Shown piece by piece: positions 16,554-23,900 of a stretch of 64,000 nt of DNA (its first letter is position 1; each line of letters begins with the position of its first letter). Location of the stretch: the NCBI GenBank assembly GCA_050951095.1, contig JBMNIQ010000002.1, positions 496,001-560,000 of the forward strand. The letters run 5' to 3'. The notes under the pieces were generated by a model. It was not told the origin of the DNA, searched no databases, and was given only the letters and a program-made list of their open reading frames with translations. Made by a program: the position numbers and the translations under genes. The DNA comes from UMGS1519 sp050951095 (GTDB lineage: Bacteria > Actinomycetota > Coriobacteriia > Coriobacteriales > Eggerthellaceae).

Positions 16554-17630
16554 ATGGCGTATCGTACCAGTATCGGGCTCGACGTTCATGCCAGATCGAT
16601 CTCGGCCTGCGCGCTCGACAACATCACTGGGGAAATCTCTCAGCGCTCGTTCAGCCAGCCCGTCGCCCAAGACATAATCGACTGGGCCTCCGGGTTCGAA
16701 GGACCGGTCCGAGCCGTGTACGAGACGGGTCCGACCGGGTTCACCCTGGCCCGCCAGCTCAACGCCTCCGGGCTCGAATGCGTCGTCGGCGCGACGTCCA
16801 AGATGCTCCGCCCGTCGGGCGACCGGGTCAAGAACGACAGGCGCGACGCCCTCCTGCTCGCCAGGATGCTCTCCACCGGCAACATCCCCGAGGTGGCGAT
16901 ACCCGATGCGGAGCAGGAGGCGGCGAAGGACCTCGTCCGCATGCGGGAGGACGCCCGGGAGGCGCTCACCGCGTCCAAGCTCCGGCTCGCTCACTTTCTC
17001 ATCCGCAAGGGCCACGTCTACGAGAAGGGCAAGAAGACGTGGACCCGCGCCTACGAGGACTGGCTGAGGGGCCTGAGCTTCGACACCGAGCTGGACAGGG
17101 CGGTCTTCGACGAGCTCCTGGCGAAGGTCCGCTCGGACACGGACCGCAGGGACCGCATTCAGAAGCTCGTCGAGAAGGAGGCCGGGAGCGAGCGGTGGTC
17201 CCCGATGGTAGCGCGGCTCTCGTGCATGAAGGGGATCTCCACCTACACCGCGTTCGCCCTCGCAGTCGAGATAGGCGACTTTGGTCGTTTCCCCAACGCC
17301 CGGGCGTTCCAATCCTACGTCGGTCTGCTCGCGACGGAGAACTCGAGCGGCGAGAAGGTCAGGTCGGGCGGGATAACGAAGACGGGGAACTGCCTCGTCA
17401 GGAAGCTCCTGACGGAGGCGTCATGGCTCTATCTGGGGCCGAGGAGGCTGAACCCCTCCATATCCGTTGAGGGGCCGAGCCCCGAAGTGATCGAGCACGC
17501 CCGAAAGGGATGCATCCGGCTGAAAAGGCGGGCGCAGCATTTGCAAGCGCGCGGGAAGAAGGGGTGCATCGTGGTCACCGCGATATCCCGCGAGCTCGCT
17601 GGATGGGTCTGGGCGCTCGCGACGATGTAG
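16554..17630 (+). CDS. IS110-family transposase/recombinase
   Basis: A 358-residue DEDD recombinase. The RuvC-like N-terminal domain shows SIGLDVHA (D), VYETGPTGF (E) and KNDRRDALLLARML (DD). The C-terminal Transposase_20 domain shows KGISTYTAFALAVEIGDF, FPNARAFQSYVGL, then ENSSGEK and ITKTGN, with the serine expected for strand transfer. The ATG at 16554 has AGGAGG six bases upstream; an earlier in-frame ATG at 16491 lies inside the leader hairpin. All catalytic residues appear present, so the element may be active. Confidence 0.93.
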   Translation: MAYRTSIGLDVHARSISACALDNITGEISQRSFSQPVAQDIIDWASGFEGPVRAVYETGPTGFTLARQLNASGLECVVGATSKMLRPSGDRVKNDRRDALLLARMLSTGNIPEVAIPDAEQEAAKDLVRMREDAREALTASKLRLAHFLIRKGHVYEKGKKTWTRAYEDWLRGLSFDTELDRAVFDELLAKVRSDTDRRDRIQKLVEKEAGSERWSPMVARLSCMKGISTYTAFALAVEIGDFGRFPNARAFQSYVGLLATENSSGEKVRSGGITKTGNCLVRKLLTEASWLYLGPRRLNPSISVEGPSPEVIEHARKGCIRLKRRAQHLQARGKKGCIVVTAISRELAGWVWALATM

Positions 17631-17824
17631 CGGTCACGCCGGGCAGGGCGTTATCGAGCCAGGGAATCCGACTTGCAGCTATAGGCAGCCCGAAAGGGCC
17701 ACGCGCGTTATTAGACTTCTCGGAATACCTGAAACGGAAGATCGTCATTGCGGCTTCGACCCGCGAATATAAGACTCTCAACTAGCGTTAAAGCGAATGC
17801 GCGGTGCCCGGCTGACAAATAGAT

Positions 17825-17864
17825 GAGGACGATTCCCGCCAGAAATGGGGGTCGTCCTCTTTTT
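17825..17864 (+). terminator. Terminator between the IS element and the nitrilase gene
   Basis: GAGGACGA pairs with TCGTCCTC (stem 17825-17859) with an inner CCC/GGG, followed by TTTTTG on the plus strand. It abuts the stop of the convergent nitrilase gene (17867), so it could serve both directions, though the minus-strand side lacks a good T run. Confidence 0.7.
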
Positions 17865-17866
17865 GC

Positions 17867-20584
17867 CTACTTGACAAAATATCTCTCATATAAGCTGATA
17901 GCCTTAACCGTCACCTTCTTTCCGACCGTCTTGGCGCTGAATACCTTCTTGTATTTCGCCACGTATCTCTTGTTCGAAGACTTCTTGGCGGAAACGGCTA
18001 CCCGCACGGTCTTGACGTGGGACCTGCTCAGGGATCCCCTGACCTTCGATGCGGTCAGCTTTCCCGTCTGAATGCGAACGAGGGATACCTTCCCCAGGTG
18101 TCTGAACGCACCGGCGGAAATCCGCTGGACCTTCTTGCCCAGCACCACCGTGGTTACGCTGCTGCGGTGCGCGCCGGCCTTCTTCAGTGCCTGGTCGACG
18201 GTCTTCGCAGTGACGACCTTCCGGTTCAGCGTCACGGTCTTCACCGCCGCCTTCGTCGCCTTCTTGGAGGGCGTCTGCGAAGCAATCTTCGCGGAGGTCG
18301 TCGTAGACGTAGACGTAGACGTCGTGGACGTTGCCGGTTCCTTTACCGACAGGTCAACCGTTTCGGGCTGTGCTATCGACTGGCCGGGGTAGGCGGTTTG
18401 GTATCCGCCGCGGTAGAGCTGCGCCAGGTTGTCGTACATCTGGCTGAACAGGCGCGGGTTGAAATTCGCGATGTTGAAGCCGGTGCCGTACATATCCATC
18501 TGGGCAACTTCGAGTCCCTTCGGGCTGGTCTGGCGGGAAGAGAATCCCTCCGACTCGCTGCCCGTGCCGTTCAGATCGATGGCGGAACCCGTGGTGCGAT
18601 TCCAGGACGTGTTGCCGTTGGCATCATGGTACTTCGTGATAATCATGCTGGTACTTTCGTAGTCGTAGCCTTCACGGGAGTCCAGCAGGTTGCCGTTGTC
18701 GTCCGTGGGGCCGTCGACGCCCAGCAGATTGCAGGTGATGGCGGCCATGCCGTCACGGTCCGTGTAGGACCCGATGCGCGTTTCGCGGTACCAGGGGTTG
18801 CCGCCCGTTGCCGTGGGGTGAATCAGCAGCGTGCAGCCGGATGCCGCATAATAGCGTCCCAGCTCGGGGAAGAAATGGCCGTCCATGCAGATGTCGATGC
18901 CGACCTTGATGCTGGGGGAGTCGGCCTTCTTGTTATGCCAGTTCGAGATGGTGAACATCTTTGGCGTGCTGCCGGCCACCGACCATTGGTCCTCGACGCC
19001 TGCACGATGGACCTTCTGGTATGTATCCACGGTGCCGTCCGGCGAGCAGATGAATGCGGAGTTGTAGACCTTGTTCTTGCCGTTCTCCACAATCGGGCCG
19101 CCCTCCGGCATCTCGGCGGCGCCGTAGATGATGTACATGTCATGCTTCTGGGCAAGCTCCGCGAAATGCCTGGCCGTAGTTCCGTCCTTCGTTTCGGCCG
19201 TGCGAACCTGCATCGGGTCGTCCGAAGTGCTGGAGGCGTAGGGATCCCTGCCGGAAGCCGGATCCACGTACTCGTAGCCGTTTAATGCCATCTCGGGGAA
19301 GACCAGCACGTCGACGTTCTGCTCGGCTGTCTGCTCCACGTAATCATCCATAATCTTTGTGCTTGCCGCTACGTCGCCCCACTTGCCGGTCATGTTCACC
19401 ACCGCTGCCTTGGGACCGTCATGTGCCGTGTAGCGATAGGACAGCGACTCCCCGTTTTCCTGGGCATCTGCTAATTTGCTGTAGAGCGTCGTGTACAGCT
19501 CGGGGTTGAAGTCCTTGTGCGTAAGGGTGGTACCGGAACTGCACGTAGTGGAAGCGCAGTTGTACTCGATGCCCTTCGTGCCGGTCAGGATGTCGGCGTT
19601 GGTCGTGGTGGTTCCCAGCTGGCGGTCGGCCACACCCGCATAGTATACGGGGCCCCAGAATCCGCCCCTGATGATGACGCTGCCGCCGGGGAAGTCGTAT
19701 GCCTTGCCGGAGTTGTCGCCTTTGGGGCCATCATGGCCGGTCAGGTTTGCGCTCAGGATGGTGTATCCCTCGCGGGCGGAATTGCTCTCCAGGCGATTCT
19801 TGTAGTACCACTCCCAGCCGTGGTCGTTCGATTCCGTGTAGCTGCGCGAGGTTGCCGTGGGGTTCAGCAGGATGTTGCAGCCCTGCGCCGCGTAATAGCG
19901 GCCCAGTTCCGGCGTGGCGTACGTGTCGTAGCAGATGGACAGACCCAGCTTGCCGTATTCGCCCGCGTCGATGAGAACGGGCGTCGTGCCCGCCTTGCAC
20001 CAAGAGCCCTCAACCGGGGAGATCTTCTGGTACGCGGTTACCTGGCCGTCGGGCGAGCAAGCGAATGCGCTGTTGTATGCATGCTGCGTATCCAGGCTGC
20101 CGTCATCGTTGTAGACCTTCTGCGTGCCGCCGTAGATGATCCACATGTCGTACTTGTCGGACAGGGCGGCAATGGTCTTCTGCGTGGGGCCGTCGATATC
20201 TTCCGCCAGCCGGATGGGCATCTTGTACGCCTTCGAATTCGGGTTGCTGGAAGAGGCGTAGCCCGTTACGGCCATTTCGGGGAACAGCAGGATCTTCGTT
20301 CCCTTCGCGGCGGCCTCGTCGATGTATTTCTCCATACTCGCCACGTTGGCGTCCTTATCGCCCCATTCGGGTGCGAAGTTCACCACGGCAAGTTCGTTCT
20401 CGGCAAACTCGTGAGAGCTTGTGGGCTGGGCGATGCGCACATTGCCCGTGACGTCGGCATCGTCGGCCAGCGCCGTGCCCGTTCCGGCGACGGGCATTGC
20501 CAACAGAAAGACGATAAGCAGCGTCATCATCTTTCTGAAGGTGCTTTGCGAGCGCGCTTTCGGTGCGATTGCACTGTTTTGCAT
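17867..20584 (-). CDS. Secreted tandem nitrilase-superfamily amidohydrolase with BspA-like C-terminal module
   Basis: A 905-residue exported enzyme with two full carbon-nitrogen hydrolase domains. A signal peptide (residues 1-41, ending TALA-DD) is followed by domain 1 (about 63-365) with E103 (FPEMAVTGY), K187 (YQKISP) and C218 (SICYDT). Domain 2 (about 392-740) has E431 (FPEMALNGY), K524 (YQKVHR) and C566 (DICMDG). Both catalytic triads are intact. A Ser/Thr linker (about 760-780) leads to a basic leucine-rich BspA-like segment (about 800-905: VVLGKKVQRISAGAF), probably for wall attachment. It should cleave an amide or nitrile outside the cell; the substrate is unknown. Strong GGAGGG before the ATG. 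Confidence 0.88.
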   Translation of the reverse strand: MQNSAIAPKARSQSTFRKMMTLLIVFLLAMPVAGTGTALADDADVTGNVRIAQPTSSHEFAENELAVVNFAPEWGDKDANVASMEKYIDEAAAKGTKILLFPEMAVTGYASSSNPNSKAYKMPIRLAEDIDGPTQKTIAALSDKYDMWIIYGGTQKVYNDDGSLDTQHAYNSAFACSPDGQVTAYQKISPVEGSWCKAGTTPVLIDAGEYGKLGLSICYDTYATPELGRYYAAQGCNILLNPTATSRSYTESNDHGWEWYYKNRLESNSAREGYTILSANLTGHDGPKGDNSGKAYDFPGGSVIIRGGFWGPVYYAGVADRQLGTTTTNADILTGTKGIEYNCASTTCSSGTTLTHKDFNPELYTTLYSKLADAQENGESLSYRYTAHDGPKAAVVNMTGKWGDVAASTKIMDDYVEQTAEQNVDVLVFPEMALNGYEYVDPASGRDPYASSTSDDPMQVRTAETKDGTTARHFAELAQKHDMYIIYGAAEMPEGGPIVENGKNKVYNSAFICSPDGTVDTYQKVHRAGVEDQWSVAGSTPKMFTISNWHNKKADSPSIKVGIDICMDGHFFPELGRYYAASGCTLLIHPTATGGNPWYRETRIGSYTDRDGMAAITCNLLGVDGPTDDNGNLLDSREGYDYESTSMIITKYHDANGNTSWNRTTGSAIDLNGTGSESEGFSSRQTSPKGLEVAQMDMYGTGFNIANFNPRLFSQMYDNLAQLYRGGYQTAYPGQSIAQPETVDLSVKEPATSTTSTSTSTTTSAKIASQTPSKKATKAAVKTVTLNRKVVTAKTVDQALKKAGAHRSSVTTVVLGKKVQRISAGAFRHLGKVSLVRIQTGKLTASKVRGSLSRSHVKTVRVAVSAKKSSNKRYVAKYKKVFSAKTVGKKVTVKAISLYERYFVK

Positions 20585-20690
20585 AGAGTCCCTCCTTTAT
20601 TCGGTTCTTGACAATGGGAAGAAAGGCGAAGATGCGAGGGCGGTCCCCAGCTGCTTTCGCTGCCTTTCACCCGTAGAACGATAAGGAGGG

Positions 20691-20734
20691 GTAATTACTG
20701 CGTGCTTACCGCGTGGTTACCACGTGGTTTCCGC
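20691..20734. repeat. Four tandem 11-bp repeats upstream of the nitrilase gene
   Basis: GTAATTACTGC, GTGCTTACCGC, GTGGTTACCAC and GTGGTTTCCGC follow each other without gaps. The consensus is GTGGTTACCGC. Direct repeats spaced by 11 bp, one helical turn, are typical binding sites of OmpR/PhoB-type response regulators. They lie about 107 bases upstream of the nitrilase start. Confidence 0.65.
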
Positions 20735-20790
20735 AGTTGAATCTGGTAAATGTTTCGTTTCGCGCGCCTCTTCGCAGTGCATTGCGGCAA

Positions 20791-20829
20791 GAAAAACGAC
20801 CCGCTGCATGGTGTTGCAGAGGGTCGTGC
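20791..20829 (-). terminator. Terminator of the pilus/adhesin operon
   Basis: ACGACCC (20797-20803) and GGGTCGT (20821-20827) with inner TGCA-type pairing form a stem, followed on the minus strand by TTTTTC. It lies about 135 bases past the adhesin stop. Confidence 0.75.
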
Positions 20830-20963
20830 AGTGCCGGTTATCGAGGTCGGCTTCCGATGGGGGCGGTCGGATTCATTTCACGGTGTCGGCCGCGATGCTG
20901 GACGAGATGTCAGCCGCGGTGTCGGCCGTCAGTCGCGGTGCCATCCGGATCCGCGGAGGCTCG

Positions 20964-23900
20964 CTATGCGCGCCTCCTTCTCCAGATGACAAGTCCCGTT
21001 GCCGCAGCCAGAGCCACGGCGGTGCCGAGGGACAGAAGCCATTGCATTCCGGGGCCGCCCGTGTTCGGGAGCGTGTAGCCCTCGTCCTTCTTCTTCGTAT
21101 TCGTGACGGTGATGTTGCCGGTGCTTACGCCGTCGTTGTTCGTGTACGACACGGTGTATCCGGAAATCTCCTCTTCCTTCACGGTGTAGCGCAGTTGGTT
21201 GCCGTCCGCATCGGTGGTGGGCAGGTTGTCCCAACTGTGCGACCAGGCACCGTTCTGCAGCGTCACAGGATCGCCGTAAGCCGTCTCACCCGTCAGGATG
21301 GTGTTGGGGTCGGTGTGCTCGTCAAGCGTTATGCCCGGAGCATTTGCTGAGTCCGTTTCCTGTACGACGATGTCGAGCGTCGATCCCTGCGTCGCGGAGG
21401 ACGGCACGCTGATCTGGCGGCTTGCAACGCCGCTGTTCTCGTAGGACGTTTTCGTGCCGTTGATGGTGACGTCGTATTTGATGCTCCATCCGGAAACGGT
21501 GAATTTCAGCGACGTGCCGCGCTTGACATTCTGCGTGATGGTGCCGCCAGGGCGATACCACTGATTAGACTCGTCGCCCTTATACGTGATCGTCACGGCA
21601 CAAGTGTCGTCCGGGTCGGCTTTCTGCGTGCTCTGGTACAGCTGCACCTTCACGCTGGTTCCCGACGGTGCGTCCATGCTGGTGCCGTCCGTATTCGCCC
21701 ACTTCTTGTTCACGGTCAGGCGCGTGTACTTGTTCGGTACGTAGAGCGCGCCGCCCGAATAGTTGAAGAACGTGGTTTCGGATTGCTGAACCGTGGTGCC
21801 CGACTGCGCCCCCGTGGCGGAGGAACCGCCCGCCTGGTTCCAAGCGCTGCTGTTGTCGACACCGTCGCCGCGGCAGATGAAGTAATGCGGCGTGCTGTCC
21901 AGCGCATAGCCGTCAGGAGCGGTGGTCTCGGTCAGGCGATAGAGCGTATCCACGCTGATCTCCGACGGATTGGATGCAGTGCCTACCAGGTCCCATTCCA
22001 GTGTGCCGTCGCTTCCGGTTTCCTCGGAATCGTTCACGGTCGTCCAGGCTTTGCTGGAGCTGTCCCACTTCTCCAGCTTGAATGTGGCATCCGGAAGAAG
22101 CGTACGGTAGTTGTCGGCGTCCACCTTGTACAGCTTGATGCTGCGGTGCGTGGCCGACGCATGCGATTTGATTTCCTTCAGCTGCGTGGAATTCGACGTT
22201 GACCAGGTGCCGTTCAGCTTCACGGAGTTCGTCACCGTGTTGCTGGAAGACAGCGTTGCCTCGTCGATGCGGTAGTCGTACTGCAGGACGCACGCCAGCC
22301 CATCCGGAATCTTCGCCGTGATGGTTGCGGTCGACGAATCGTACACCAGCGTGTAGCGGCTGGGATCGATCTCGTCGCCCTTGTGGTTCTTGGCGCTTGC
22401 GTCATACGCGTACAGGTGCACCCTTTCCATTAGCAGTTCGGGAGAATATTTATCCACGTCGCTGAACGTGTCCGTCAGCGTCAGTACGTCCGACGAGGAA
22501 TCGAGGTCCTTTGCGGCCGGGTTGATGTCCACGTAGTAGCGCATGATGTTTTCGGGATTGCCGCTGCTGTCCTCAAGCTGCTCGCCCGATTTTTCCACGT
22601 TCTTGATTTCACGGGTGACGGTGGTCTTGTTGGAATCCGTGTTGCCGTTCCACGAGGCCGTGTTCTCGTACGTCTTGTTCAGGTTAGACAGGTTGTTCCA
22701 ATAGCCGTCGTTGCCCACGGTGGTCTTGTAATGCAGGGCAATCTGTGGGTAGGCGCTGTTGTATGTGTAGGACCCGATAGTGAAGACCACGGTCGTGGTG
22801 CCGTCGCTGTTCTTCGTGGCGGTATAAGTCGGGTTGGCACCGGACGTGCTGTTCGCGCCGTCGACGAAGGTCGTCCCCACGTAGTTCGTGGTGTGCTCGT
22901 CGTACGAGTTCACGTAGAAGCGCGCGTACACCGAGCCGTCCACGATCTCCATGCCGGCGGGCAGGGTGTCCGTGACCTGGATGGTGCTACCCGTGCTCGC
23001 GTTCGTGTACAGCAGCAGACGGTATTCAAGCTGGTTCTTCAGCGAGTCCAGCGTGATGTTCGCGCTGCCGCTCGGGAACGCGTCGGGCGCGTTGCCGTCC
23101 TTCACGCGGACGGACTTATCGAACGTCTTCGGAACAGGATACGCATGTGTGGCCTCGGACGTCTTTCCGTTGATCTCGCCCTTGTTCTTTGCGGTCCACG
23201 TATCCCCACCCGTACCGGTGGAGGTGCTGAGGTAGGTTTGGTAGCCGCTAATCTGCATGTTCTTTGCGACGACTTCGACACCGTTCGCCACGGTTACGGA
23301 AACCTTGAAGCTCTTGATGTGCTTGGAGTGATTCGCATCGTTCGGCGTGATTTCGTCGCCGTCGGCATCGTAGTACGTCACCTTGATGTCCACGTCGTCC
23401 GTCTCAGACTCGATGCCGTTTTTGATGACATGGTCTTTCGAAGCCTTGTAGCCGCGATAGACGTATTGCGAGCCGTCGCTGAGATTGATGGCCAGATGCT
23501 GGTCTTTGCTCAGGTAATTCTCCAGCTCGCCGGCAAGCGCATAGTGGCTGTCTGTGCCCAGGTCCGTGCCATTTCCATCGGTGGCGTTCTCGATGGTGTC
23601 CGTGTACTCGAAGTTGACCAGGTTCGTATCCGGCAGCGTGATGGTAGAAGTCCACTTGACGCGACGGTCCTTGCCGTTGTAGGTCGAGGTTTCATCGCTG
23701 TTATACGACTTGCTCACGTCGTAGGTACGGTGCGTCACGTCAACGCCGGTCTGGTCGGTGGAGGTCTTGCCGGAGGTGTCCGTGCCCGTTGCCGAGTTGG
23801 TCACCGTTCCGTTGCCGGCCGGGGCCGTGGTGTCGAACGAGATGGTATATGCCTGCTGCTTCTGGGTGTCGGTCAGCGCGGTTCCGGTATCCATCGTCGA

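Larger units (their letters stand above)
16425..17800 (+). mobile_element. IS110-family insertion sequence (ends approximate)
   Basis: One intact DEDD transposase gene with about 125 bases of non-coding sequence before it and 150-190 after it. IS110-type elements have no classical terminal repeats or target duplications, so the ends cannot be read directly. The left end should lie between 16417 and 16470 and the right end between about 17700 and 17824. The family encodes a guide (bridge or seek) RNA in a flanking non-coding segment; which flank holds it here is not settled. Codon use in the gene (many AGG, GAG, CTC) differs from neighbours and supports recent arrival. Confidence 0.7.
20585..20963. 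other. Regulatory spacer between the nitrilase and adhesin genes
   Basis: It contains, in minus-strand order, the adhesin terminator (20791-20829), four tandem 11-bp repeats (20691-20734) and the leader of the nitrilase gene. No gene is supported. A promoter for the nitrilase gene must lie here, but I cannot place its hexamers with confidence. Confidence 0.5.
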
